Positions 34,260-45,463 of a DNA stretch of 64,000 bases are shown piece after piece. Numbering within the stretch: position 1 is the first letter of the stretch; the number at the start of each line of letters is the position of its first letter. Source of the DNA: Ectobius pallidus (lineage: Eukaryota; Arthropoda; Insecta; Blattodea; Ectobiidae); contig CAXKWD010000006.1 in the NCBI GenBank assembly GCA_964059195.1, positions 133,678,539 through 133,742,538 on the forward strand. The letters are read 5' to 3'. The notes beneath the pieces are model-generated. The model saw only the letters and a list, made by a program, of their open reading frames with translations. It did not search any database and was not told the DNA's origin. The position numbers were made by a program, and so were the translations under genes.

Positions 34260-34529
34260 TATATTAGACTGAATTTAACAAATGTAAATCAGATCTCGTA
34301 ACAACAGTATTGTTTTACAGAGTTCATATACGGCTTTGGAAGTTGCAATACACTGAGCTTTGATAAATAACACTACCCACATATTCCTTCACATATGCTT
34401 ATCAAATGTCCTCAGGAAACCGTGGTCTAAAATTCAACAGTTGCTGAAATTTGGCCTTTTAACTCCATCTGGCACTTTTATCAGTTTACCTGATTTTATT
34501 TTAATATAATCTGCAGAGTGTATTGTCTA

Positions 34530-35588
34530 ATCTAAGGTTTAACCTACTGACAAATATCCAATCATGAAACCGGAAAGGGGATTATTCATCACTGCAAACC
34601 CCTATTCGGTCAGGAATCGATTTATTGCTAGTGCTTATTTGCTAGCTTATTTTACTGTTTTATTTTTGGAATAAATCCGGCCTCTACTCATTACAAGTAA
34701 TGGAAATTTTGAATAGATGCATTTTTCTGGTTTTTCTTTCTAGCAAGAGATGGCGGGTTTCGGCAAGAATAAACTGAATTTAAATGTTGCATAATGTAGT
34801 CGGTGAAAGAAATCCGGGTAGCTCTCAGGCAACATAGGTAGCGAAAGGATTAATCACTTTGAGTCCGTAGTACGGGTGTTACAATTTTGTCATTGTTTCA
34901 AATAAAGAAATAGAAAAACACTTCTTCACTGTATAAAGGTCACCATCATTTTAATCTACTTAAATTAAAATACTCTTTCGTATTTTGCGGATCAAGGCTT
35001 GTGAGGTTGTGGAAAGGCTAGAGGGAGGAGTGGAGGATGATTCTATGTCGTCGTAAAATATTCATTGCGATGGTGTGTTCAAAATGACAGCCAAGTTATC
35101 TTACAGGGAATAGAGAGACTGCTTTGTACATTTTATAGCAAGTCTCCTTGCTGGGGACATTTACTTCCTTGACACTAGCAATCTCATCTACATTATAACA
35201 ATTTCCACAGCACACTCTCTTGAGGGACCTCGACACTGAAAAAAAAGGCATGCAAATTACTCGGGCAGCGGACAAAATTAACTAAGGAGATTTTGACATA
35301 TCCTGCATTTGCTGCAGTGAAAATGCATTAGCCTTGTCCGCATAATTATAAATTTTTTACTGTTTTAGAATTTTTCAGGTATTCGCTAGGGATAAGCAAG
35401 CAGTGACTACCGTGTATGCATGTATTGCTAGGTAATATTTAGAACTACAAAATATTAACGTATCGGATTTTCAATCTTTTCCTCGTTTTTCCCTTATGAA
35501 TACACTATGGAATACAGTTTTGCACTATCTCAGTAACATTTGCAAATCCAGCATAGAACAGGTAGATTAACACACATACACATATACA
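34530..35588. other. Unassigned DNA
   Basis: No gene or window-level repeat recognised. Confidence 0.5.
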
Positions 35589-35624
<36 letters not shown>

Positions 35625-36461
35625 AGGCTTTGTCCTGAATGACTGACTGAATAATTACTGACTGACTGACTGACAGAGAATTAACGTACAGCCTAAACTA
35701 TAACAGGCAGAGACTTGGAATTTTGACAGTACCTTCATTTCATAATGTAGGTGCTCACTAAGAAAAGATTTTGAATTTTTTTTTAAATTTTAAATGCAAA
35801 AAATCAAATGTTTTTGAGAATACTTAATCCCTTTTTACACAGAAATATCAAATCCAAATCACAGTTGACATGAAAACATATTGTTGCCAGTGGGTCTCAG
35901 ATGGGTTTGGAAATAAATGAAACTAGAATTTGACAAATTAGAGAATTATCAGTATAATCCATGTTATAAATAAATACTAAAGAATGAATTCCACAAAAAT
36001 AATGCAGTCACATAACTTTCTTTGCCCTGGACATAGAGAAAACAATACGAAGTATGGTAATATATATTATTATATCGCAGGTGTTTGGAGAGAGAAGTAT
36101 GAAAGTGATATTACATTTCTGTTTAATTTCATCCCCATATGGTAACACGAGAGTGAGAAATAAAATATTCCGCAAAGACAATACAATTTTATCTTACCGG
36201 AATTTCTGTTTCTTCTTATTTGAACCCCTATCAGGCTTGATGTTGGGCGATGGGATGCAAAATTCTACATCCTCTACGAGCCATAAAAAGCTATACCAAG
36301 CGTTTTTTCAGGGAATAGTTTGAGTGTGATAAATCGTTCTTCCTATTTCAAATTCTGAAAACCTATATAATGATCTATAATTTAAAAATCTAAAGTCCTT
36401 CATAAGACAATTTCCAATTACAAAATAAAAAACCCTGGCGACGCCGGGTCTTTTAAGCTAG
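35589..36461 (+). mobile_element. Non-autonomous Helitron-like element (873 bp)
   Basis: 5' end TCTATATATA directly after an A. 3' end CTAG directly before a T, preceded by the hairpin ACCC(T)GGCG-A-CGCCGGGT at 36432-36449 with an 8 bp spacer. This A|TC...hairpin...CTAG|T layout, without target duplication, is the Helitron rule. The 5' region includes a TA run (to about 35622) and AGAGGCTTTGTCCTGA with GACT repeats. It shares its 5' 300 bp with the inverted copy at 55074-55674. No Rep/helicase coding. Confidence 0.75.
36432..36449 (+). repeat. Helitron 3' hairpin
   Basis: 8 bp stem with a one-base bulge, 8 bp before the terminal CTAG. Confidence 0.75.
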
Positions 36462-36504
36462 TACTGTATATATAAACTGAAATAACGTAAGTTATAATGT
36501 GACC

Positions 36505-36730
36505 ATCTGCGTGTTTTCGTGGTTAGCATCGCTGGCTATGGATCCACAGACCCGGGTGTGACTACCGGTACCTCCCAGAATTTTCTGAGGTGTCTCTGGA
36601 ACCGGTTGCTCTCAGCTTCGTGATTCAAACTGAAGAGCTACTTGATGAAAGAATAGCGGCTCCGGTCATCGAAACTATTGACGTCCTTATGTGTCGGCAT
36701 GCTGTAGCGTTCACAGTTTCGTTCCGCGCA
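36505..36730 (+). mobile_element. SINE-C copy
   Basis: Head GTGGTTAGCATCGCTGGC (A box) and CAGACCCGGGTGTGACTACC (decayed B box), then CAGAATTTTCTGAGG, the GATTCAAACTGAAGAGCTAC block and CGGTCATCGAAAC. Truncated at the 3' end. Confidence 0.7.
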
Positions 36731-36774
36731 GATTCTTTTCTAGCTTATAGGAATATAGTTACTATTCCATTCAT

Positions 36775-37015
36775 ATAACGCGTGTTTGATTTGACCAATA
36801 ACGTGTAGCAATGCCTCGGATATCGACCAGTCACGACTATTTATTGCATAATATGCTTCCTAGGGATGCAAGGATGCAATTTTATGTGATAAAATGTCAG
36901 CTCATTACTGGATACGTAAGGCATAAACATGCTATGATTAATACGCCACATGCTGCCAATGAATAGCGTAAAAACACATCATTTTATAGAGCATAATTTG
37001 TTTGGATTGAAATCA
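36775..37015 (+). repeat. Dispersed repeat R-alpha, copy 2
   Basis: Aligns with 3660-3905 (see that entry). Confidence 0.5.
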
Positions 37016-37059
37016 CATAATTAAAACACAATTTCGATTAGGTGGAAGCCAGTTCGTGT

Positions 37060-37095
37060 GATTTGATTACGAAGTACCATTCTGGCACTTAATAA
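37060..37095 (-). repeat. R-gamma end fragment
   Basis: GAAGTACCATTCTGGCACTT matches the terminal part of the minus-strand R-gamma copy near 53050. Confidence 0.55.
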
Positions 37096-37244
37096 AGAAA
37101 TAACTCTTTAAGTTCCCTTACTTAAACAAATTAATAAACACAAGAGTAATTCCGTTAATAGACGTTTAACTTAATGTTAAGAGCAAATGTTTTTATGCTG
37201 TAAAGTAAGAACATCTGTGGAGGAGTAGCATCTCGGAAACTGAG

Positions 37245-37480
37245 ATGCTTATAGCAATGGAATCGTGCCAACCTTGATAGTCGCTTAAACTCCTTTCTCG
37301 TTGTCGGTGACACGTGTTCGATCCGAGGATAGGTCCGGAGGGATTTACAGCAAACACCGGGGGACGCTTTATCTCTCTGCAGGAGGCTATCGCCTTGCCA
37401 ATTTTGAACGTGGTAGTCTGACTCTTACAGGAAGTTTTCTTATTTAAAAGTCGTTCCCCTTTCTCCATATTGTTTGAAAT
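37245..37480 (+). mobile_element. Possible SINE (B-box-like)
   Basis: Contains GTGTTCGATCCGAGG, a B-box-like sequence, in a GC-richer 200 bp segment. No matching second copy was found, so the assignment is weak. Confidence 0.3.
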
Positions 37481-37633
37481 TAAACTGAATTTTTTGAAGA
37501 ATCGATAAGACCCATGATACCTTTCTGATTAAATATAAGAGGGTTGTCCAGAAAGTAGAGAACTATATCATAAGTACGTAATAACGAAAGATATCAACAC
37601 AAAACTTTATTTACAAAGATACAGTATCTTACT

Positions 37634-37725
37634 CTATTTCTCAACATAGTCGCCTTTGATGTAACTTATTGTAACGTGGTACCAGTTTTTCGATGCCGAT
37701 GTTATACTCTTCTACCGCCAAAGAC
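37634..37725 (-). pseudogene. Mariner transposase C-terminus, minus strand
   Basis: IGIEKLVPRYNKL, then after a one-base shift YIKGDYVEK and TAG (37634-37636): the mariner C-terminal signature. Confidence 0.7.
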
Positions 37726-37812
37726 CTAAACCTGGAGTTTCTGCCAAGAAGATAAGGAATAAACGCATAGGCTTATTGTGCAACACTTCAATGACTACGA
37801 CTTGCTATCCAA

Positions 37813-37908
37813 AACAAGAGACGTGGAAAGTTGTCTGAAAAGGTGTTTTTGATTCACTACAACGCTCGGTCTCATTCGGCTACTCAAACACAGGCACAAG
37901 CGTTTCAG
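37813..37908 (+). pseudogene. Mariner catalytic-core fragment, plus strand
   Basis: NKRRGKLSEKVFLIHYNARS followed by HSATQTQA. This is the segment around the second catalytic Asp (normally HDNARPHTA). Here the Asp is Tyr (TAC 37858-37860), so it is catalytically dead as well as truncated. Confidence 0.75.
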
Positions 37909-37929
37909 AGTTTCCTACACTCAGTGCAC

Positions 37930-39935
37930 TTACTGCACAGGTGCATCATTAAATCAAATCCTGCAAATATATTTGCAAACATAGAACGTAGGCCTAATCA
38001 TATTTGCTAGTTGAAGTTTACAATTTCAATTTTGCGTATTTAATTTACTTCCTTTTGATTTATTAATATTGACTTTAGTAATTAACCAGGCAGCTAGGTT
38101 GTGATGACCTTTTTATCCACTGTCTGCGCTTAAGTAATCATTTTATCGATCGCCACCCAGACGCAGTTTTATAAGGTTGGTATACCTTAGCCAAGCCAAC
38201 TAAAAACAGCCGTTGCTGGCACTATGACAACGAAATGTACTTTTTAAATCAGCAAGGAAATTTTGTTACGTATTTTAACATTTTCATTTAATATTAAAAT
38301 TGTATGCACTGCGTATATGCAATATGTATAACAGAATCTCGGATATTAAAAAAAAAATAGCCTTAGTTTTTTTCTTTTTACAACTCTTTCTCGATTCTTT
38401 CTAAACACACTTCTCAAACGAATATTGCAATGTTTCTACTTTAATTTCGCGATTGTTGTTTTTAAGATTCCACAGAAATGACTAAACTTAATGGTGATGT
38501 AATTTTTTAAAGCAAGATTCAAAGAACTCCATGTTATTATTTTAGAAATAGCGCTTCTGTGATCACACAACGAAAATGACGACCAGCTTTATTATTAGTC
38601 ACCATGGTGTTGTAAGATCCGAACTGGGTAAGATAGCTGTGAAGGCTGTTAAGTTTTTATAGCACCATAAAGATTGAGAAAAGCTGCATCCGTGCCTCCT
38701 ATTACAACTCCAGAAAGCAGTTTCATTGCCTTCTGTTTCTACGCAGATCTCAGGACGAAAAATTAATTAAAATTTTCACTGTAATTAATACTTTTAATTA
38801 TGAGCATTTTTATAATAATAATATTAATAACTTATCCTTAACCACTGTGTGGTGACATTTTTAAAGAAGAGAAGATCTTGCACAAAGCTATTGTTATTAG
38901 TATTATTGTTATTATTACTAACATGCGCATAAATTTCTTACTTACATTATTAGATTATAAGTTAGATTAGCATATACTTTCTTTATTGTATATAATTGAC
39001 TTCTCTGTAAGTTACAAATGGCCAGCTCTGTTATGGCCACAGGTTCCATTCATCTCTCCAACTGGGTTCAAGTCCCAGTGTGGGAGGAATTTTTCTCCTA
39101 TAATATTCTCTTATAAGGGTTTTACATGAGTTTCTAATTTTTAAGAAGTTCAGTAGAATTTCTAATATTGGTCTCACGATTTGTCAGCCGTGTCAGGCTG
39201 GAGCTTTCGGTCACAACCCTGATACAGTCTGGTTATAGGGTTAATACGAGATCTCTAGTTCACTATGTTTTATATTCATCACAGGTATGCATACTCACGG
39301 TCATACCTATTCTTTTTCTGGAAATGATATTTGATGGACTCGAACAGCTTAAGATGGCAAAAACTTTGTACAGCAATGAAGGTCGAATAGCCTATAATGC
39401 TTTCCTGATGAATAACACAGCCCAACAAAAAACAACTTTTTGTTTGGTGTCTCAGATGTTTTACCGGATTTTGGCTATACTTAGTGTGCTTATTCCAAAT
39501 ATGTAAATCGTTTTTCTCTACCAGCTCTACTTTTGTCGAGGGGGGGGGGATTTTATTCGTGAACTCTTAGTCTAGCGAAACAAAATCTTGCTTGATAATA
39601 CAGCTAGTGAAGGTTCTTGACCATACTTTGGACAAGTAGGACGAAAGCTGTACGAAGTACAGAAAAACTAAAAGCTGGTTTATTTTTTGGCCCTCAAATT
39701 TACAGCTCATAAGTCATAAACGACCGTACAGTATGTGATAATATCAATTTTTTTTGAAGGACCCCATGTTATATTGTTATTGTAATGTTAATGTAATGTT
39801 AGCGTGTTATTTTTTTCTTCACGTGATTTATAAGCTAAAAATAGGCACTGTTTTTATTTATATCAAAGGTAAAATGGTATAATATGCATAATGGTAATAC
39901 CATATCTCAAAAACTAAAGCTGATAGGGCAAAACT
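37930..39935. other. Unassigned DNA
   Basis: A 112-codon plus frame (39168-39506) shows no known domain. A tRNA-like B box (GGGTTCAAGTCCCAG) at 39065-39079 may mark a decayed SINE. A nine- to ten-G run lies near 39541. TAGGCCTA octamer at 37989. Confidence 0.4.
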
Positions 39936-39941
39936 AATGGA

Positions 39942-40005
39942 ACATTTGGCATCAGCGACCTAAATATACCAAAGGCACATTTGGCATCAGCGACCTAAAT
40001 ATACC
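39942..40005 (+). repeat. Two-copy tandem repeat, 35 bp period
   Basis: Two identical 29 bp units (ACATTTGGCATCAGCGACC...) at 39942-39970 and 39977-40005. Confidence 0.9.
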
Positions 40006-40019
40006 CAAGAATAAGTATA

Positions 40020-40306
40020 AATTCTAAGGCACTAAGAATGTATTTGTTTAGACTTTCATATTTTTTATTTCTTTATTTTTAGTCATTTGTATTATATATT
40101 CATAGGCCTATTATTCAAGTACTTATGTTCGAATTTTTTCTTTGTATTTAATGTACGTTTCTTGTATTCATGTATATCAGTTCTTTTTTAATTTATTATT
40201 AATCATTATTATTATTATCATTATGTATTTCGTGTTTTTGCCCTGGCTGAGTGGTAGAGAAGGCCTTATGGCCTTAAATCCGCCAGGTTAAATAAATAAA
40301 TAAAAT
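40020..40306 (+). mobile_element. LINE 3' end (untranslated region and tail)
   Basis: Ends with a compact hairpin region (CCCTGGCTGAGTGGTAGAG, then AAGGCCTTATGGCCTT, then CCGCCAGG) and an AAATAAATAAATAAAAT tail. I associate this arrangement with 3' ends of insect Jockey-like LINEs. No coding part is left. Confidence 0.55.
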
Positions 40307-40309
40307 AGC

Positions 40310-41230
40310 TGTTGGTCTGTGTAATAATAGTAAATATGAAATATCAAGAACGTTTTTTAATAGGCCTATATGCATTTATTGCTTGATTTATATTCGGCTG
40401 CAGTGATTTTCTCAGTATCTAAACCAACTGTTGTCTACTGAATGATTTATTTCTCATTACAATATGAAATGTAGGACTTCAAATAATTTGTTATATCTAG
40501 AGGTCATGGTTCAAAAACATACATATAGCTGCCTCGTATTGTTCGTTTTGCCGTGACCCTGCTCTACATATTGTTTTAAAATGTATTTATTACTACATGG
40601 AACACCCTACATTACGGTAATTGATTTATGGTGCCCGGTTATAAATATTGCTAGCCAGAACTACGGTGTTCAAGCTTTCACGCCAACAGAACCCAGTAAT
40701 AAAACTGAGATGCTAGCATTAACAATACACCCCTTCCCCCAAACCAGGTGGTAATTTAAAAATAACACCGACTGTTGATGTATAGGCAAGGCGAAAGAAT
40801 ATTGGGTTACACTCTAATCAAATCTCGATATATTGGAAAACAATCAATCTCGGTGAAAACCACAGCAAATGATTACAGAATACGAACGGTAAGCCTGGAG
40901 CAATATAAAAATTTAGTAGATGTAAACAAAAGATAAATTTAATGACAATGTATTAAAAATTGTAATTTATTCTGTTCAGTGCAGTTAATTGTTTCGCTGG
41001 AAATAATTTCTAAAACAAATGTTTCCCAGTAATTGGAAAATTCAAAGATATATGTCATAAAAATAATGTTGGAATGAAACACTAGGTTTCTGCACCTTGT
41101 TTAAATTGAAACATCGTTAATTTTTAAAAATAAATAGATCATACATACTTTAAGAAGCTCAGCACTTACGAGAATCATGTTTACTTTATTTGCTACTGTA
41201 TGAATTATTGTGCTGATATTGATGTTAGGA
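40310..41230. other. Unassigned AT-rich DNA
   Basis: No gene recognised. TAGGCCTA at 40361. Confidence 0.5.
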
Positions 41231-41239
41231 CGTAAGATT

Positions 41240-41382
41240 TAGTGGTAAACAGGCCGGCAAAATATCACCTCGCTTGGAATGGCTCATGAAGCGAGGAATA
41301 ACGAGCCACCCCTTTTAAAGGAGGCCTTGCCTTTTAAGGGACATAATGGCTAAATTCATTGATTCATTCATTCATACAGATA
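41240..41382 (+). mobile_element. Possible LINE 3' end
   Basis: A GC-richer hairpin-forming segment (CCCCTTTTAAAGGAGGCCTT) followed by an ATTCATTGATTCATTCATTC tail. The layout resembles the element at 40020-40306, but the sequence differs. Confidence 0.35.
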
Positions 41383-41736
41383 TATCTAATATGCAAACAT
41401 GCCTAATTTCGCAGTATCTTATAATTTTATTTATTGCGTAATCGGGAACAGTAAATGAAAAAAGGAACATAATCTATCAAATAGAGGGAAAGCTGCTCTC
41501 TCTGATGAGTAGGATGAACTATTTCCATTACTGTTCCCAATTTTGCTATAAATGAAATAATTAGATACCGCGGAATTAGACAAGTTGGCTACACACACAC
41601 ATAACTACACTTATTCTTAGAGCGCGAAGGGCTATAAATGCATTAATAAAACTGATAATAGATTAAAAAAATTAGTGGAATAGTTTATAAAAATTTTGTA
41701 TAAATTTTTCTCTACCGAGAATGGTTTTTGAAAAAT

Positions 41737-41748
41737 GAGTATTTATGA
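41737..41748 (+). repeat. 12 bp target duplication (left)
   Basis: GAGTATTTATGA, repeated at 42427-42438. Confidence 0.85.
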
Positions 41749-42426
41749 GTAAACAGCAAATATATACAATATGGAAATAAATATACAAAAAACTAAATGC
41801 TTAACAGTATCGAGAGAACCATTAAGATGCAAGTTAGAAGTGGAAACAAAAATAATTGAACAAGTTTCAGAATTTAACTACCTAGGAACTCTGATAACAA
41901 ACACTAGAAATCTAATTCATGAAGTAAAGAAACAAGCCAACAGAGCAATGCAGATATCAGGTTGTATGAAAGACATAATTTGGAGAAACAAGTACATTGC
42001 GATAGACAGTAAAGTGCGTAATTATAAAACAATATTAAGACCAATCTTAACATATGCAGCAGAAACGAGAGCAGACACAAAGAAAACTAAACAGATATTA
42101 AGCACATGTGAAATGAAGGTGCTAATAACAATTCAGGGGAAAACTTTATTAGATAAGATACACAATACAGAAATTAGGGACAAATGCCAAATTCAGGACA
42201 TAACTAAATTTACCAATGACAGAAGAAAATTTTGGAAAGAACACGTTGATAGAATGGAAAACAATCGCCTAGCAAAAAAGGCTCAAGAAAGCAGACCAGA
42301 CGGAAAAAGATTAAGAGGAAGACCTGCTACGAGATGGAAAGACAGTACACATGACTCATCTGAGGAATAAAGGGGAAATAAACAGGATGCCATCCTACAT
42401 CACAAGAATAAGAAGAAGAAGAAGAA
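41749..42426 (+). mobile_element. 5'-truncated LINE insertion with target duplication
   Basis: A 678 bp retrotransposed segment bounded by a perfect 12 bp duplication. It holds the reverse transcriptase C-terminal coding region, a short 3' untranslated region and an AAGAAGAAG-type tail. It is 5'-truncated, as is usual for target-primed insertion. Confidence 0.85.
41771..42370 (+). CDS. LINE reverse transcriptase, C-terminal 199 aa (fragment)
   Basis: Open for 199 codons. Motifs: KTKCLTVSREPLRCKLE, then FNYLGTLI (the conserved FxYLG after the thumb), VKKQANRAMQISGC, IWRNKYIAIDSKVRNYKTIL, RPILTYAAETR, MKVLITIQGKTLLDK, and a terminal R-x-G-RPATRW motif. These belong to the C-terminal part of the endonuclease-reverse transcriptase protein of non-LTR retrotransposons. 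The endonuclease, palm and YADD box are lost to 5' truncation. The coding text continues upstream of the first ATG (ANIYN precedes MEINIQKTK), so that ATG is not a true start. The intact frame suggests a fairly young insertion. It is not expected to be functional. Confidence 0.85.
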   Translation: MEINIQKTKCLTVSREPLRCKLEVETKIIEQVSEFNYLGTLITNTRNLIHEVKKQANRAMQISGCMKDIIWRNKYIAIDSKVRNYKTILRPILTYAAETRADTKKTKQILSTCEMKVLITIQGKTLLDKIHNTEIRDKCQIQDITKFTNDRRKFWKEHVDRMENNRLAKKAQESRPDGKRLRGRPATRWKDSTHDSSEE

Positions 42427-42438
42427 GAGTATTTATGA
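42427..42438 (+). repeat. 12 bp target duplication (right)
   Basis: GAGTATTTATGA, matching 41737-41748. Confidence 0.85.
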
Positions 42439-42439
42439 A

Positions 42440-44150
42440 AGATTGGAATTGGACATATTGCAACCGTAGCAATGTTCTGTTTACAAACGCCAGGTACTTA
42501 GGAAGCTTTCTGTACTGTGTTTTAGAAGCTCTTCTAGGCATTTGAACGAAGTACAGTTTATTCGATTTCTTAATTCTGAATTTTGTTTTTTATTTTATGT
42601 CCTTTCAGGCATAGTGTTCCTTCTACCACTTACTGTATGCCAACCTCTTCACCTCGTATGGAGTTTCATATTTTCTGCGCCAGTATAAATAATACTGATT
42701 CCAATTTAGCCCAACTTCAGATAGGCTACCTGTTTTGGCTTTCTCCTCTGACCTGTTTTTATGAAGTTTCCCAACTGTCCTAATTCCCCCTTTTCAATAA
42801 TATTGATCAGTGGTTCCTGATTCAAGCATGCTCTAATCTTGAAGTTCCTTACCAGTTCTGAATGTAAAAGAGTTTATATTCCTAATGAAATAATCGTAAA
42901 GTAATATATGAGTGTCAATAAGTCCATGTAAAAGGGCCTTCTCGCCGCGTGTTTGGAGTTATTTACAAAATAAAATATTTAAAAAATACATAATTTGTTT
43001 GTTTATTAAGAAATATTAACTACCATTGCTGAACAAAATACCGTAAGATGCTTAATGTTTATAATGGAATGATTTGTAATATTCTTCTTTCCTGATCTTG
43101 ATGTTAGCTTAAGGAATAAATCACAATTAATGAATTGTAAATCTATTTGACTATTATTTTTACAAATGTAAAATAACAAAGTAGTCTCGTAGCGAGCACA
43201 TAATTGCTATAAAGTGTGGTTTAATGATTACCGAAGCTGATATTACATTTTCTGGGATCAGCAATTCATTGTGAGAACCGAACTATGATAACCCCCTCAC
43301 CCAAAAAGGGAGAGAAAAAGTAGAAATTTGGTATTTTGAAAAGGCTATTTTATGATTAACCGAGATTTGTACGCCGGATTCCAGCATACAGCCAGAAACA
43401 TTCAATAGAGCAAAAGTACCCGTTCATTATTTGTTTGAATAAAATGTGTTAGACCTATAACTGTCTAAATTTAAAATTCTATTGCATGCTAAATACAGGT
43501 AACGGAATAAACATTTCTCCAAATAACTTCCCGTACGGAACAGACTGAATTGTTAATTACCGGAATAAATAGTCTGATGGCTGTGCTGTGATGGCTGCCT
43601 CTATCAGTTATTCCCTTTGAACTCATACAATGCTGTTACTAATAGCTTTGTATGATTTATTAGCATTTCCTATAATTGTCGACACGGTTGTCAAAATCCC
43701 ATGTTATGGTATTAAGCCATTTCATCTCTCCCTTGCGACCCTCTGATATATGCTTGGTTCTTTTCCTGTGACTTTTGAAGTTCATATAAACCGACCAAAT
43801 GCATAAATCAAGTAATTCACTTAGGAATGTTATTATACCATCCACCAAGTTTTTCTGAAGAGGATGAAGCACATGCCTTGGTGCGATTCAATTCATACTT
43901 TCTCTTGAAGTTCATTCAACAGGTCAATTGAAGGAGTTTGATGTTGCATTTTTTTTTTTTTCTAAAAGTTCCAGGTGCTAGGGCATGAGGGATGTTATGC
44001 TGTTTTTAATTATATTAGGCTATTATTGAGGGCTTTTAGTTATTAAACCATTACGGTACTTGAATAGGGGTATGCTAATGCTAGTAGGTCTGATGTGTAT
44101 CTGGTAGACTTACAGCTTACTCATTTTCCCGTACCTTTCTTTCGAGATAT
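42440..44150. other. Unassigned DNA
   Basis: No gene recognised in 1.7 kb; only chance-length frames. Confidence 0.5.
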
Positions 44151-44156
44151 CTTTGA

Positions 44157-44385
44157 CTAGGGTGACTGTTCAGCCATCGCTATAGGAAGGACCAACATAA
44201 GAAGAAAGCGCGTTAAACTCTCGAACGTCCAGTAATTTAACCCAGGACACGTAAGTCTTTCAATCCGAAGGAAGCCATGCTTATTGCTACATTCCCGGAA
44301 AAGATACACAAAATCAGCTGGATTAGAACTCGCGAACCTTAGGTTCAAACCACCCGACCACTGAAAACGCCGCTAGAGATTCTAT
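44157..44385 (-). mobile_element. Possible tRNA-derived SINE, minus strand
   Basis: The reverse complement starts GCGGCGTTTTCAGTGGTCGG (A-box-like) and has GGTTCGCGAGTTCTAATCC (B-box-like), followed by about 150 bp of GC-richer body. Only one copy seen. Confidence 0.45.
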
Positions 44386-44399
44386 ACGGAGCGCTTATA

Positions 44400-44990
44400 T
44401 AGGCCTATATGCTTCATTAAAATATTTTGATATTTTAAAATTTTGTCAGATATGGTACTTTAGATATTTTACATGCCCCTTCGTGTGTGTGTGTGGGATA
44501 TCGAGTTACGAGGATGAGGGAGAGAGGAAGAAAGAAAGAGAGGGCAGGAGTTGGGGACGGAGTATGAGGAAAGATACACATGAGTAAGAATGTATGTTGT
44601 GTGGTGTGTGTATTCAGAAACGATCTCTTGAATGTATTCGTGTACTATCCAACTTTTTGTGTTAAATTTCAATAGGATTATACAATTATGCATAATAGAA
44701 AGATATGGAATGAACGTAGGCGTGTTATGAAAGTAAGTTGAGTATACTGAACACAGTTTTCTCAGAATTCTGCCACCACTTTACTGTTTTCTGAGATTAC
44801 TTTTAAATTTAATAAAAAATTAATGAAAGTTCTTACTCTCTCTGAATGAACAGTATAACATAATATTAGTTATCTAGCTTCACTGCCGGTATTAGCTAAG
44901 GGTCTTTCACATAGAAGTGTAGGCCTAATTGGAATTAATTGACTGGCCGAAGAGAAGCGACTGTTCGGCATTTCGTGTGACTGTAAATTT
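44400..44990. other. Unassigned DNA
   Basis: No gene. TAGGCCTA at 44400 and 44920; a short GT run near 44485. Confidence 0.5.
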
Positions 44991-44996
44991 GTGTGC

Positions 44997-45101
44997 TGTT
45001 CGATTTTCTCCCAATTTGACATAAATGTTCCTTGAAGTCATTAAAAACGACGTATGTGTAAGGATTTTATTTTTTGTTCCCATTTCAAGATGGCGGTTGG
45101 A
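44997..45101 (+). repeat. Dispersed repeat R-delta, copy 2
   Basis: GTTCGATTTTCTCCCAATTT, TTCCTTGAAGTCATTAAAAA and CGTATGTGTAAG blocks align with copies 1 and 3. Confidence 0.6.
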
Positions 45102-45314
45102 TTAATACTTCTGTTTCATGTAATATTCTGCTTCTGTAAACGATTCTATAGAAACTGTTTTTGCTGCAAAAAATTGAAGACTACTTTAACCCTCCAGTGT
45201 AAAATTTTCTGCAACTTTGTTCCTGTTAATTTTTTACATAACTCTAATGGTTTAGCGGATTTTTTTTCTGTTTCTCTGAAAATTTATTTGTTACGCAGTC
45301 ATGACCAAACAGAT

Positions 45315-45463
45315 TGTTCGATTTTCTTCCAATTTTGCATCTATATTCCTTGAATAATTAAAAACAACGTATGAGTAAGCATTTTTATTTTTTTGATGCC
45401 GTTTCAGGATGATGATAATTTCAATTGATGCAGAGCAAATCTTATATTTTTTTTGGACGCGAG
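45315..45463 (+). repeat. Dispersed repeat R-delta, copy 3
   Basis: In direct orientation 318 bp after copy 2. Also matches copy 1 over GCAGAGCAAATCTTA...TTTGGACG. Confidence 0.6.

Larger units (their letters stand above)
33575..34520 (+). repeat. Dispersed repeat R-gamma, copy 2 (interrupted)
   Basis: Flanks 33575-33783 and 34262-34520 align with the start and end of copy 1 and, inverted, with 52640-53093. The fold-back mariner at 33784-34259 sits inside it. Confidence 0.6.
37539..37925. mobile_element. Rearranged mariner: 3' end inverted against catalytic region
   Basis: The left end GAGGGTTGTCCAGAAAGTAG is a mariner terminus. From it, on the minus strand, runs the 3' untranslated region and C-terminal coding (37634-37725). 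The next recognisable mariner text (37813-37908) is on the plus strand. The two parts of one transposase are thus in opposite orientation. A right end was not found. Confidence 0.65.

Noticed and set aside
39168..39506. 112-codon plus frame
   Set aside because: No domain, and near the length expected by chance among six frames over 64 kb.
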